DNA of 64,000 nt, from NCBI RefSeq assembly GCF_020026925.1, contig NZ_JAIQDW010000001.1, forward strand, positions 310,001 through 374,000, given 5' to 3'. This stretch comes from Flavobacterium hibisci (GTDB taxonomy: Bacteria; Bacteroidota; Bacteroidia; Flavobacteriales; Flavobacteriaceae). Below, one piece after another: positions 51,430 through 62,600 of the stretch. Under the pieces are notes generated by a model, which saw only the letters and a program-made list of their open reading frames with translations, was not told the DNA's origin and did not search any database. The position numbers were made by a program, and so were the translations under genes. Each line of letters starts with the position of its first letter. The stretch's first letter is position 1.

Positions 51430-54363
51430 TTATTTCAGGAACATACTTTCGTTAGGGCCAAGATGTGATTGCCTGAGTCCTCCTGTGTCTATTATAATTT
51501 TTTGAACAACTACTCCGGGATCAATCATCCAGACTTTTAATTTGTGAGCTCCCGGGCTTGGTATTTTAAGAGTTGCTTTATTTTGTCTGGCCTGTTTCAC
51601 TACTGTTTTTGCCCAGGCTGGATTTGACCAGTGTACTTTAAACTTGTCAGGAACATTGGTAATGTAAGTAGGCGCTTCATCATCAAATGACACGGCAATT
51701 TTAATATCCCTGTCAGGCATATAATTTAATAAAGGTGAAGTTACCAATGTAATTTCTACACTATCTTTTGAAAACAGATACACGGGATATTCCATATACG
51801 GGGCATCTTTTCCCGGAACAGCGGCTAAGGTATTCGCCGGGGCTGTTGCTCTCATTCCTGACAATGTCAACCCATAATCTTCGACCCTAATCCACTTACG
51901 GTCTCCTTTATTGTTGTTTGCTGAAAAATGTTCCGCTTCAATAGCAATGAAGCCTCCGCTTTCAACAAAACCTTTTATTTTATTTCTGTCTTCACTAGGA
52001 TTAAAAGCATTTATATGTACTAAAACTTCTCTTCCTCCCCCGGTAATTTTCACAGTTCCTTCGGTAATACCTTTTGGTAGTGTCTGCTGATTCAGCTTAA
52101 ACCAAACCCGTTTGTCTGTATCGTGAATAATGCCTTGTGAATCGCTTATGGTTAGCCAGGGTACATCGGTAGTTATCGTATAATCGAAAGGCTTGCTCCC
52201 CTTATTGAAGACTTCTATATAATGTTGTTGATTATTGAAAACATTAAATTGAGGTAGTGTAGCCTTTGAATTTGAATCTGGCCAGCTCCCTTCACTTGAT
52301 TCTAATGCAATTCCCATTGAAGCTTCTTCAGGGATTTGAATTTCATCAAGTTTAATTGCGTTAAGACTGTTTTTTCTTGGTGGCATCCAATCGGTGTAAC
52401 CAAGATGCGTCTGGTCCATAAAATGATTCCATTTCCCATCGGCATAGATGTGATTGTAATGCGACATCAATGTAGTGTCCGCCTCAAATAATCTTCTTGT
52501 TTTTAAAGCCATATTATTCGTACTAGAGCGTTTTTGACTAGCGTGTAATTGGTTTTTTGCGGCCGATAAATATAATTCATTGACTATTGCACAAGCTTTT
52601 ACCGGAAATAATACAATCTGATAAAACGCATCACGCTTTTCTTTCGGTAATTTATCATAGATGGCTTCTGCTCTATCTTTTATGGTATTATAATCAGCCA
52701 CAACCGTTTCAAATTCGTTATAATTTATAAGGCTATAAGTTGATGCATTTAAAGATTCTGGTTTGCAGCGACCATTAAACTTTCCATATTTGGAGAGAAT
52801 ATCGGCAATTTCAGCACCATATTGTTCTCCAAATTCTCTTGTCGCCCATAATTGTGTAAACTCGTTTATATTAGAATTGTTCCAGCGATCGGTATTCCAA
52901 CCCAAACTCATGAAATATTCCATTGGCAATTCATACCCTTTGAAGTGGCCAACGTTTACTACCCAAATCCTGTCGGCGCCATACTGTTTGGCAAGAGCCA
53001 TTTGATCCCAGATTTTTGGAAGAGGATTGGTATTAATCCATTCGTAACTTCTTGGATCACCGTGATAATCAAAATGATAATAAACACCGGCACCTCCACT
53101 ACGTTTGCGTTCGGCTTCGTTAGGTAGTCTGCGAATGTTTCCCCAGTTATCATCTGTCCAAAGCAGTGTAATATTATCAGGTACACGTAAACCGTGATCG
53201 TAATATTCCATTATTTCTTTGTAGAGGCACCATGCCTGAGGTACTTCGCTAATATTGGTATTCATTTCCTCACTGATAATTTTTTGCTGGTTTCTAACAA
53301 TTTTTTCTACCATTGCAATATTATCTTTCATCTCCCCTTTCATTTCAGAATCATTGGCACCACGAAGCCCCATTGTTACGATACTTTCGTAATTTTTATT
53401 TCTGCGGATTCCCTTTCTCCAGAAACTTTCTAGTGTATCAGCATGCTTTCTGTAATCCCAGTTTCCAAGGGTTCTTATATAACGGCGGTCCCACTCCTGT
53501 TGCGAACGTACCATTGGTTCCTGATGGGAAGTTCCCATGACAATACCATATTCATTAGCCAAACGTGGATTTTCAGGGTCATCTTCATTGAAAGCGTTAC
53601 TCCACATTGCAGGCCATAAGTAGTTCGCCTTCATTCGAAGTAAAAGTTCAAAAACGGTTGCGTAAAACTCACGGCCATAATTCACTACATTTTTTCCCAC
53701 AGGTGGATTTTGGCTCGGTTTTGCCATTCCATATTTTTCTTTGATCCAGCCGGTAAGAGCTGGAGCTTCATCGTTAATAAAAACACCTCTGTATTTAACA
53801 CTTGGGCCTTCTATATTTCGAATTGGTTTTACATATAAAGCTTCTTTGTGATTTGCTGGAACATCGGCCCAAAAATGCCAGGGAGAAACACCTATTTGTT
53901 CTGACACATCATAAATACCGTAAATTGTTCCTCTTTTATCACTTCCAACGATAACTAGTGCTTTATCTATACCAGGTAATGGTTTATCAATTACCTGAAT
54001 CAAAAAGTTTTCCCATTTTCCTTTGATTCCTTTTACATCGAGTTTTCCTTTTTTTATCAATTGATCTATTACAGGACTTTTTCCCAATGTTCCCACAATC
54101 ACAATCTGTTTTTGGGATGGCAACTTATCATAAAATATTGATGGTTCTGCGCTGGTTACCTTGCCGATATCTGTTTTTAAATCTTTTAATGCCCGAATCA
54201 CTCCCACATAATCATTAGAATCAATAAATAATGGTGTTGATTTTCCTGCTGCGGATAATGTGAAATTGTCTTTCCCTTTAGAGGTTGAAATATAACTTTT
54301 GCCTCCAATAGCCCATATGAAAGAAGGTAAAAGTAATAACAAGTGATAATATTTTCTTATCAT
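51430..54363 (-). CDS. GH115 xylan alpha-1,2-glucuronidase, copy 2
   Basis: 977 residues with signal peptide (YHLLLLLPSFIWAIGG). GH115 hallmarks: GVFINDEAPALTGW, MKANYLWPAMWSNAFNEDDP, GIVMGTSHQEPM, LLWTDDNWGNIRRLP, VNVGHFKGYELPMEYFM. Unlike GH67, these enzymes take glucuronic acid from internal residues of intact glucuronoxylan. It is paralogous to the gene upstream, 40 bases away. C-terminal domain of beta type. Confidence 0.92.
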   Translation of the reverse strand: MIRKYYHLLLLLPSFIWAIGGKSYISTSKGKDNFTLSAAGKSTPLFIDSNDYVGVIRALKDLKTDIGKVTSAEPSIFYDKLPSQKQIVIVGTLGKSPVIDQLIKKGKLDVKGIKGKWENFLIQVIDKPLPGIDKALVIVGSDKRGTIYGIYDVSEQIGVSPWHFWADVPANHKEALYVKPIRNIEGPSVKYRGVFINDEAPALTGWIKEKYGMAKPSQNPPVGKNVVNYGREFYATVFELLLRMKANYLWPAMWSNAFNEDDPENPRLANEYGIVMGTSHQEPMVRSQQEWDRRYIRTLGNWDYRKHADTLESFWRKGIRRNKNYESIVTMGLRGANDSEMKGEMKDNIAMVEKIVRNQQKIISEEMNTNISEVPQAWCLYKEIMEYYDHGLRVPDNITLLWTDDNWGNIRRLPNEAERKRSGGAGVYYHFDYHGDPRSYEWINTNPLPKIWDQMALAKQYGADRIWVVNVGHFKGYELPMEYFMSLGWNTDRWNNSNINEFTQLWATREFGEQYGAEIADILSKYGKFNGRCKPESLNASTYSLINYNEFETVVADYNTIKDRAEAIYDKLPKEKRDAFYQIVLFPVKACAIVNELYLSAAKNQLHASQKRSSTNNMALKTRRLFEADTTLMSHYNHIYADGKWNHFMDQTHLGYTDWMPPRKNSLNAIKLDEIQIPEEASMGIALESSEGSWPDSNSKATLPQFNVFNNQQHYIEVFNKGSKPFDYTITTDVPWLTISDSQGIIHDTDKRVWFKLNQQTLPKGITEGTVKITGGGREVLVHINAFNPSEDRNKIKGFVESGGFIAIEAEHFSANNNKGDRKWIRVEDYGLTLSGMRATAPANTLAAVPGKDAPYMEYPVYLFSKDSVEITLVTSPLLNYMPDRDIKIAVSFDDEAPTYITNVPDKFKVHWSNPAWAKTVVKQARQNKATLKIPSPGAHKLKVWMIDPGVVVQKIIIDTGGLRQSHLGPNESMFLK

Positions 54364-54402
54364 GATTTTTTTGTTTAAAAACGTGTTTTTTAGGTTATTA
54401 AG

Positions 54403-57381
54403 TTACTTTGAGTTATGTAAAACTGGAGGGGCTCCAAAATAACTTGGATAATTATTATCTGGATTGACCACGATTTTTTCAACCACGATTTCAGGATCGA
54501 TCATAATTATTTTCAGTGTATGAATTCCTGGTTCTTTTACACCTATTTCAAAGTCAAGCCAACGCATATTATCAAAAATCTCATTTCTGCGGAATTGTCC
54601 TGCACCTATAAGAGCGATATTTTTATTGATTGCCGGGTAAGGTTTCAAAACGGATGATCTGGCTAAAATTTCAGGGGTATATTCTTTGAATTCATCGTAA
54701 AAACCTTTTCTAGCATCCAATACCTGAGGCGTTTGATTATCCAGTGTCACAGCAATTCTCAATCCACGCTGAGGATAAACATCCTGAGTGGGAAGGATAC
54801 CTAAACAAACTGTAGTTTTTCCCTCCTTTGAAATAAATACTTTGTACTCTAGTGTTGCTCCATCTTCTACTGTAGTACTCGGAGCTGTTACAGGGGATAT
54901 TCCCATATTGGCTTTGCCTTTTCCTAAATCTGGCAGGACAATCCATTTTGCATTTTTCCCTGGTTTATTAGCATTGAATTGATCGGCAGGAATGGTAAAC
55001 TCACCTGTGAAATTTCCAAAAAAAGATTCCTTTAGTTTTGGCAGGGCTGCTTTAACGGCATTCACCGAAACCGCTATAATTTCATTCCCTTGTTGTATTT
55101 CGACAATACCATTTGATTCTCCGTCGGACAATTTTTTCCAGTCAACATCTACCAAAATCCGAACATCTTTTTCTACTTTTCCTTTGTTACTACTTAATTT
55201 AATCCAAGGCTGATTTGCTTTAGCTTCAAACTCAAAAGAACCTGTACCACGATTGAAAACCTCTATATAATAAGATTGTTTTTTGAGTATATCAAAAACC
55301 GGAAGCTGAAGTTTTTCCTGATTTGCTGGCCAGGCAGCTTCTGAACCTTCGACAGCGATTCCCATTGTAGGTTCTGCAAGCGGGGTTACTTCCTTTAACT
55401 CGGGTAATTTATTTTCTTTTGGCATTTGCCAGGTAGTGTAGCCGATATGAATATCTGACATCATATTTTTCCACTTCCCATTTGACATCGGACCATTGTA
55501 ATAATCACTCAATTTTTTATCAAGAGCGAAAAGATCTTTTGTGCGTTGGGCATAATCATTGGCACTTACTCTTCCTTGTTTCGCATAGAGCTGGTTTTTA
55601 CCTGCGGAAAGATAAATTTCGGCAACACCTGCAGAAGCCTTGGTTGGGTACAGTACTAACTGATAATAAGTGTCTTTTAGTTCTGGTGCAATTTTTGCTT
55701 CCAATGCTTCGGCTTTAGCGGCAACATCTTTCCAAAGTTGAAGCATGCGGTCTGCTTCATTATGATTCACATAACTAAAAATTTGAGGTGTCTGGACTTC
55801 TGCCTTCCTTAAAAGATTGTATTTCGAATATTTAGAAACAATATCAGCGATTTCTTCTGCATGTTCCTTTCCAAAAATGCCTTTAGCCCAGTTAATCGTA
55901 TAATCCATTGTTTTGCTTGCAGGATAAGCATCAGGATTCCAGGCGAAATGCATAATGAAATCAATAGGAAGTTCTTTAGGCTTCAAATCTCCCACATTAA
56001 CTATCCAGATTCGGTCGAGCCCGCTTTGGTAAGCTAAATTGAATTGCTCCTGAAGCTTAGGAATTGTGGTAGTATTGACCCATCGATCGTTATTTGGCCC
56101 TCCATTCATATCAATATGATAATACAGACCGCTTCCCCCTTTTCTGTTTTTTTCTTTTGGCGGCGCAATACGTCGGATGTACCCCCAATTATTATCACAA
56201 AATAATAACGTAATATCATCAGGGACATTGAATCCTGCATCGTAATATCGCTGTACTTCAGTAAAAATTGCCCATAATTGCGGATGATTGGCAGGATCAT
56301 CATTATAGACTTTCTGAATGATATCCCGCTGACTTTTTATTACATTTTCTAAAGTTTTAATATTATCAAGATCATTTCCTTTGCCCATTGCAACATCTCC
56401 ATCACCACGCATACTCATTGTAATGAGGTTGTCATAATTTTTATTGCGATTAAGTCCTTCAAACCAAAATTTCTCCAGGTTGGTACTATTCTTAACAAAG
56501 TCCCAAGCCCCTATCTCCTCCTTGCGCTTTGTATATTCTTTTTGCGAACGCATCATTGGTTCATGATGAGAAGTTCCCATTACAATTCCGTATTCGTCAG
56601 CCAAAGCCGGACTCATAGGATCATCTTCATTAAAAGCACTACTCCACATAGCCGGCCACATATAATTGGCTTTCAAACGCAAAAGCAATTCAAACATATT
56701 GACATACATTTTGGAATTGATTCCTCCAAATTTAGTGCTAGCCCAACCACCGAAAGAAGGCCATTCATCATTAATGAAAATTCCACGGTACTTCACTTTA
56801 GGAGATTCTTGTACATAGCGACCTGCTTTTACATATAACTGATTGCTTTTTTTAGCAGGAACATCGGCCCAAAAATACCAGGGAGAAACCCCTATTTTTT
56901 CAGAAATATCATAAATTCCATAAATCGTTCCGCGTTTATCGCTTCCGGCCACAATTAAATTACCATCCACAGTTTGAATAATAAAAGATTCCCATTGTCC
57001 TTTTATCTCTGAAACGTCTATTTTTTTATCAGCAATTAATTGGTCAATTATTTTGCTTTTGCCTATTGTTCCAATTAAAATTGCGCCTTTGGCAGGATAT
57101 CCCAATTTCTCGACAACTTCTGGTTTAACTCCTGAAACCTTTCGCACATCATCAGCTAAGTCATTAGCGGCACGGATCACCCCTTTCCAGTCTGAATCAT
57201 CAAGATAGATTGAGGCTGACTTTCCATTAGCAACAATAGAAAAAGCATTTTTTGAAACTTTGTGCTCAATATATTGTGCAGGCGTTTTGTAATCAGTTTT
57301 AGCAGCAGCGGTGACTTGAAATGGGTTCAAAAGCATAATCCCCAAAATAAGAAATATAGCTTTTAATTTATTAATATTCAT
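54403..57381 (-). CDS. GH115 xylan alpha-1,2-glucuronidase, copy 1
   Basis: 992 residues with signal peptide (GIMLLNPFQVTAAAK). It shares all GH115 blocks with the next gene (GIFINDEWPSFGGW, YMWPAMWSSAFNEDDP, GTSHHEPMMR, LFCDNNWGYIRRI, VNVGDLKPKELPIDF). The two copies differ enough to suggest distinct substrate preference. It is the first gene of the leftward operon, with a consensus promoter 170 bases upstream. Confidence 0.93.
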   Translation of the reverse strand: MNINKLKAIFLILGIMLLNPFQVTAAAKTDYKTPAQYIEHKVSKNAFSIVANGKSASIYLDDSDWKGVIRAANDLADDVRKVSGVKPEVVEKLGYPAKGAILIGTIGKSKIIDQLIADKKIDVSEIKGQWESFIIQTVDGNLIVAGSDKRGTIYGIYDISEKIGVSPWYFWADVPAKKSNQLYVKAGRYVQESPKVKYRGIFINDEWPSFGGWASTKFGGINSKMYVNMFELLLRLKANYMWPAMWSSAFNEDDPMSPALADEYGIVMGTSHHEPMMRSQKEYTKRKEEIGAWDFVKNSTNLEKFWFEGLNRNKNYDNLITMSMRGDGDVAMGKGNDLDNIKTLENVIKSQRDIIQKVYNDDPANHPQLWAIFTEVQRYYDAGFNVPDDITLLFCDNNWGYIRRIAPPKEKNRKGGSGLYYHIDMNGGPNNDRWVNTTTIPKLQEQFNLAYQSGLDRIWIVNVGDLKPKELPIDFIMHFAWNPDAYPASKTMDYTINWAKGIFGKEHAEEIADIVSKYSKYNLLRKAEVQTPQIFSYVNHNEADRMLQLWKDVAAKAEALEAKIAPELKDTYYQLVLYPTKASAGVAEIYLSAGKNQLYAKQGRVSANDYAQRTKDLFALDKKLSDYYNGPMSNGKWKNMMSDIHIGYTTWQMPKENKLPELKEVTPLAEPTMGIAVEGSEAAWPANQEKLQLPVFDILKKQSYYIEVFNRGTGSFEFEAKANQPWIKLSSNKGKVEKDVRILVDVDWKKLSDGESNGIVEIQQGNEIIAVSVNAVKAALPKLKESFFGNFTGEFTIPADQFNANKPGKNAKWIVLPDLGKGKANMGISPVTAPSTTVEDGATLEYKVFISKEGKTTVCLGILPTQDVYPQRGLRIAVTLDNQTPQVLDARKGFYDEFKEYTPEILARSSVLKPYPAINKNIALIGAGQFRRNEIFDNMRWLDFEIGVKEPGIHTLKIIMIDPEIVVEKIVVNPDNNYPSYFGAPPVLHNSK

Positions 57382-57547
57382 TTTACTACGTTTTGGTTAA
57401 TAGGTATAATACTTAGGTTTCATCAAAGATTAAGCGAGTATATAGAAAGGGATTTATATTGATTGTTAATAAAAAATGAGCATGATGTAAATCCTTAAAA
57501 GATATTATCTTACATGAAGCTTCATATAAATTTAATTTCCTATTTAG

Positions 57548-57577
57548 CAAATATAAAAAAAACAGATTCAAAAACAA
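57548..57577 (-). promoter_or_regulatory. Promoter of the xylan cluster
   Basis: On the reverse strand TTG and, 19 bases on, TATATTTG; matches the flavobacterial promoter. It gives a leader of about 160 bases before the first GH115 gene. Confidence 0.6.
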
Positions 57578-57945
57578 CCGGTTGCATTTCAGATTATGCG
57601 TTTTGCAAGTAAAACTATAGAAGATAATAGAAACTATTCCCAAAATACGAAATTTTCATTTAATCGTAATAAAACCTTTATATTCTCTAATGTATTGCAA
57701 AGTTTTTTTACCGTTTAGTTTTTAAAAATTGAATATGTTTAAGTTTATAGAGTATTTTTTTGTTAAAGCAGGTATAGTAATTACATTTAATTCAAAAAAT
57801 AATTACTTAAATTCAAAATCACTCCTATCCTTTTTTCCTTCATCTTTTTAGAAAACATTAAGAAGCGTTTAGTTGACAAATTAGTATATTTGGCCATCAA
57901 TTTTAAGATTTCCAAACAAAACAATTTTAGTTTTCGAATTAAACG
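57578..57945. other. Intergenic region between divergent genes
   Basis: AT-rich and non-coding. TATATTTG at 57885-57892 may be the -7 box for the small secreted protein to the right, though a well-spaced -33 box is not obvious. Confidence 0.35.
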
Positions 57946-58305
57946 ATGAAAAATACTAAGTTCACTTGTATCATTTTACTATTTCTGCTTCTCTTTATCG
58001 GGAGTACGGAATCTAATAGATATAAAGCTGAACGAAATCTTCATGAAAATCTTTGTGATCTTTCAATTGCTGATATTCCGCAGTTTTTATCTTCGGATTT
58101 ACTGAATAAAGAAATCCATATCCATTATGCTGTAAAGAAGAAAATTAAGTTTCGTGCCACTACTTCAGAATACACCACTTTAAGGTCTCCTTATTACAGC
58201 AATCTGATAAAATTCAGAAATTATAAGAAAAGCCTAATTTATGGTATTGCCTCTATATACCAAATCCAGCGCCATACTTATCTCCACCTCTATCAATTAT
58301 TCTAG
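57946..58305 (+). CDS. Small secreted protein
   Basis: 119 residues with an N-terminal signal (CIILLFLLLFIGSTES) and a basic mature part rich in Tyr, Lys and Arg. No family is recognised. It is an isolated gene between the xylan and RND operons. Confidence 0.5.
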   Translation: MKNTKFTCIILLFLLLFIGSTESNRYKAERNLHENLCDLSIADIPQFLSSDLLNKEIHIHYAVKKKIKFRATTSEYTTLRSPYYSNLIKFRNYKKSLIYGIASIYQIQRHTYLHLYQLF

Positions 58306-58529
58306 TTCATAGAATAAAGTTTCGCATTTTTATAAATACAATTTAATTCACCTCTCTTTGTGTATCTGTAGCCAGATGTAAAGAGCAATTTTTTGTTTAT
58401 AAAACTGTAGTATACAATCCGAAACGGCTAAGCTATATTCGGAGCATTTCCATTTTTTCTAAAACGAATCATAACTTCCTGTAGCAATTTATAAGGGAGA
58501 AAATCTATTTATATCATAAAATAATAATC

Positions 58530-59621
58530 ATGAACACCAAAAACAATTCATTTTTCATCGTAATATTATCGCTTTTTGTCCTGGTCTCGTGCGGCGATAA
58601 AGCCAGAAAAAACTCAGACAAAATAAAAACAGTTCCGGTCTATAAAATTACCTTAAAAGACACTATAGTTTCGAGCAAATTTGTTGCCGATGTACAGGCA
58701 AAAAACAATGTAGAAATTCATGCCCGTATTCCGGGTTTACTGGATAAAGTGTACGTAAGTGAAGGTCAAAAAGTAAAAAAAGGACAAATACTTTTTAAAA
58801 TTAGCGACATGGAACTTCAGATTCAGCTTTTAAAAGCAGAGGCTGTTTTCAAAAGTGCAAAAGCCGATCTACGAATCGCAACTGTTGAATTGGAGCAAGC
58901 CCAAACCCTTTTCAATAAAAAAGTAATTGCGGATAAGGAACTGGAATTATCTAAAGCAAAATACGAAGCAGCTTCTGCGAAAGTAGCACATGCTGTAGCA
59001 GAAAAAAAAGCGATTACACAGCAAATCAGTTTTACTACAATCTGTGCCCCTTTCAACGGAACTATTGACCGTATTCCTTTGAAAGAAGGAAGTTTAGTTG
59101 AAAATGGCTCATTATTGACCACTGTTTCTCAATTAGATGATGTTTATGCTTACTTCTCAATTCCGGAAAATACCTATTTCCAAATGATGGAAGACAAAAC
59201 CTTAAACACACAGGGTGATATCAAACTTATATTGCCAAACGGAATGGTTTATGGGCAAAAAGGAGAACTAAGAACCGCTGACGGTGAAATCGACAGACAG
59301 ACAGGTTCTATCCAATACAAAGCAAAATTTCATAATCCGCAGGGATTTATCAAACACGGAACTTCTGGAAAACTGATTATATCAGAACCCAAAACCAATG
59401 CAATTTTAATTCCGCAGAAAGCTGTTTTTTCTATTCAGGATAAACAATACGTTTTCCGCGTGAACAAAGATGGAGTAGTTAAAATGACAAATGTTACAAT
59501 TGAAACCACTCTTGATGATGTTTACATCTTAAACGATGGACTAAAAAGTGATGACCTGATTGTACAGGAAGGTACACAATCATTAAGAGACGGCGATAAA
59601 ATCAACATGAAACAAATGTAG
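58530..59621 (+). CDS. RND efflux periplasmic adaptor (AcrA/MexE type), lipoprotein
   Basis: 363 residues with lipobox LVSC. Membrane-fusion architecture: lipoyl half (VEIHARIPGLLDKVYVSEGQKVKKGQ), coiled hairpin, second lipoyl half (TTICAPFNGTIDRIPLKEGSLVENG) and beta-barrel domain. It links the inner-membrane pump to the outer channel. First gene of a complete three-gene efflux operon, 51 bases before the pump. Confidence 0.94.
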   Translation: MNTKNNSFFIVILSLFVLVSCGDKARKNSDKIKTVPVYKITLKDTIVSSKFVADVQAKNNVEIHARIPGLLDKVYVSEGQKVKKGQILFKISDMELQIQLLKAEAVFKSAKADLRIATVELEQAQTLFNKKVIADKELELSKAKYEAASAKVAHAVAEKKAITQQISFTTICAPFNGTIDRIPLKEGSLVENGSLLTTVSQLDDVYAYFSIPENTYFQMMEDKTLNTQGDIKLILPNGMVYGQKGELRTADGEIDRQTGSIQYKAKFHNPQGFIKHGTSGKLIISEPKTNAILIPQKAVFSIQDKQYVFRVNKDGVVKMTNVTIETTLDDVYILNDGLKSDDLIVQEGTQSLRDGDKINMKQM

Positions 59622-59672
59622 TTTTATTGATCTGTAAAACAGTTATTTAATTATTTATCTAAAAAAAATAAA

Positions 59673-62600
59673 ATGATAGAGCTATTTATCAGAAGGAAAA
59701 TATTGTCATTAATCATCTCGGTTATGATAGTCCTTCTGGGATTGCTGGCGTTGTTTCAGCTTCCCATTACCCAATTCCCGGATATTGTACCACCGTCTGT
59801 AACCGTTACAGCAAAATATACAGGAGCAAATGCGGAGGTTTCTGCCAATGCTGTCGCCCTTCCGCTAGAAAGAGCCATAAATGGAGTTCCGGGGATGACT
59901 TATATGTCAACCGTAACTTCCAATGATGGTTTAACTTTAATTCAGGTTTTCTTTGAAGTAGGAACCGATCCCGATTTGGCTGCCGTAAACGTGCAGAACA
60001 GGGTTACAACAATTCTGGATGAACTTCCGGAAGAGGTAATTCGTGCCGGAGTTACGACCGAAAAAGAGGTAAACAGTATGTTGATGTACCTGAACATTAC
60101 GAGTACCGACAAAACTCAGGATGAGCAGTTTATCTTCAATTTTACAGATATTAATATTCTTCAGGAATTAAAGCGTATTGATGGTGTCGGTCGAGCCGAA
60201 ATCATGGGTCAGAAAGAATATTCGATGCGTGTCTGGTTAGATCCGGAAAAAATGCTTTCGTATAATATTTCGGCAAATGAGGTGATTAATTCGCTTCAAA
60301 AACAAAACATTTCTGCCGCTCCGGGTAAAGTTGGTGAAGGTTCAGGACAAATGAATAATCAATTACAATACGTAATTAAGTATGGCGGAAAATTCTTTGA
60401 ACCAAATCAGTACGAAGAAATTCCGTTAAGGGCCAATTCAGACGGAACTATTTTAAGATTAAAAGACATTTCGAAAATCGAATTTGGTGCAATGAGCTAC
60501 GGAATGGTTTCTAAAACCGACGGAAAACCTTCTGCATCAATCATGCTAAAACAGCGTCCGGGTTCCAATGCCTCTGAAGTAATTGCGAGTGTAAAAGAAA
60601 AAATGGCAGAATTAAAAGGATCTTCTTTTCCTCCGGGAATGGAATTTAATATTGCTTATGACGTTTCACGTTTCCTTGATGCCTCTATTGACGAAGTATT
60701 AAGAACTTTGATTGAAGCATTTATTTTAGTGGCTTTTGTGGTTTTCCTTTTTCTTCAGGACTGGAGATCAACTTTAATTCCGGTATTAGCTGTTCCTGTT
60801 GCACTTATTGGTGCATTTACTTTTATGTCGATGATGGGATTCTCTATCAATTTATTGACACTTTTCGCTTTAGTTCTTTCCATCGGAATCGTGGTTGATA
60901 ACGCCATTGTCGTAGTCGAAGCTGTTCACGTAAAAATTTCAGAAGAACATATGGCACCTATGGAAGCAACCATTAGTGCGATGAAAGAAATTACAGGTGC
61001 CGTAATTGCGATTACCATTGTAATGGCTGCCGTATTTATTCCAGTTGCTTTCCTGAGTGGTCCCGTTGGCGTTTTCTATAGGCAGTTCTCGTTAACAATG
61101 GCCATTAGTATTGTGATTTCCGGAATTAACGCGCTTACGCTTACTCCTGCCCTTTGCGCCATTATGCTGAAACCACACGATCCAAATAAACAGAAAAAAT
61201 CACTTTTAGATCGTTTCTTTTACAGATTCAATAATTGGTTTGATTCTATTACGTTAAAATATATAAAAGTATTAGTAAAATTTGCTGATCGTAATACGGT
61301 TACAGTTGGCTTATTAGTACTGTTTTGTGTATTAACATGGGGAACAACCAAATTCTTAGCGTCAGGATTTATTCCGACAGAAGATCAGGGAATGGTTTAC
61401 GTAAGTGTTACAACACCACAAGGAGCAACTGTGGAACGTACTGAAAAAGCGCTCGACGAAGTAACCAGAATCGCTAAACAAATTAAAGGTGTTGATAACG
61501 TGACTACTCTTGCAGGATACAGTATTGTAACTGAAATTGCCGGAGCTTCGTACGGAATGGGAATGATCAACCTGAAAGACTGGAGCGAACGTGATATTTC
61601 GGTTACCGATTTTATGGCAGAATTGACAGAAAAAACAAAAAACATTACCGACGCACAAATCGAGATTTTTGCACCACCAACTGTTCCTGGTTTTGGTAAC
61701 ACGAGTGGTTTTGAGCTTCGTTTGCTGGATAAATCTGGTGGAAGTATTACAAACACAGACAAAGTCACCAAAGAATTTATCAAAGAATTGAATGCTTCGC
61801 CAGAAATTCAGAACTCCTTTTCAAGTTTTGACGCCACTTTCCCGCAATACTTAATTCATATTGATTACGATTTAGCAGCCAAAAAAGGAATTTCGGTTGA
61901 CAATGCCATGAGCACTTTACAGACGATGTTAGGATCTTTTTATGCCACTAATTTTATCCGTTTCTCTCAAATGTACAAAGTAATGGTTCAGGCAAGTCCG
62001 CAATTCCGCCAAAATCCGGAAAGCATTTTGGATATGTATTTGAAGAATGACGCAGGCGAAATGGTTCCGTTTTCTACTTTCATCAAATTAGAACGCGTTT
62101 ACGGACCAGAAGTTTTAACGCGTTACAACATGTACATGTCGGCAATGATTAACGGAGAACCTGCTGAAGGTTATAGTTCTGGAGATGCCATTGCTGCCGT
62201 TGAAAGAATCGCTGCAGAAAAACTGCCAAGCCGTTTTGAATTAGAATGGTCTGGTATGACACGTGAAGAGATTCTTTCGGGTAACCAAACGATATACATT
62301 TTTGCGCTTTGTATTCTTTTCGTTTACTTATTATTGGCGGCACAATACGAAAGTTTATTGCTTCCGTTTCCTGTATTATTGAGTCTTCCTGTTGGAGTTT
62401 TCGGTTCATACATTGCGCTTTTAATGGTCGGATTGGACAATAACATTTATGCCCAGGTAGCACTCGTCATGCTGATTGGTTTGCTTGCCAAGAACGCCAT
62501 TCTGATTGTTGAATTCGCTATGGCACAGAACAAACTCGGACGAGACATTGTTGAAGCAGCAATTGAAGGCGCCAGACTTCGTTTCCGTCCTATTTTGATG

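Noticed and set aside
57413..57643. 76-residue leftward frame
   Set aside because: It overlaps the consensus promoter of the GH115 operon and has no signal or motif; probably chance.
61397..61783. 128-residue frame antisense to the RND pump
   Set aside because: An antisense shadow of a conserved gene.
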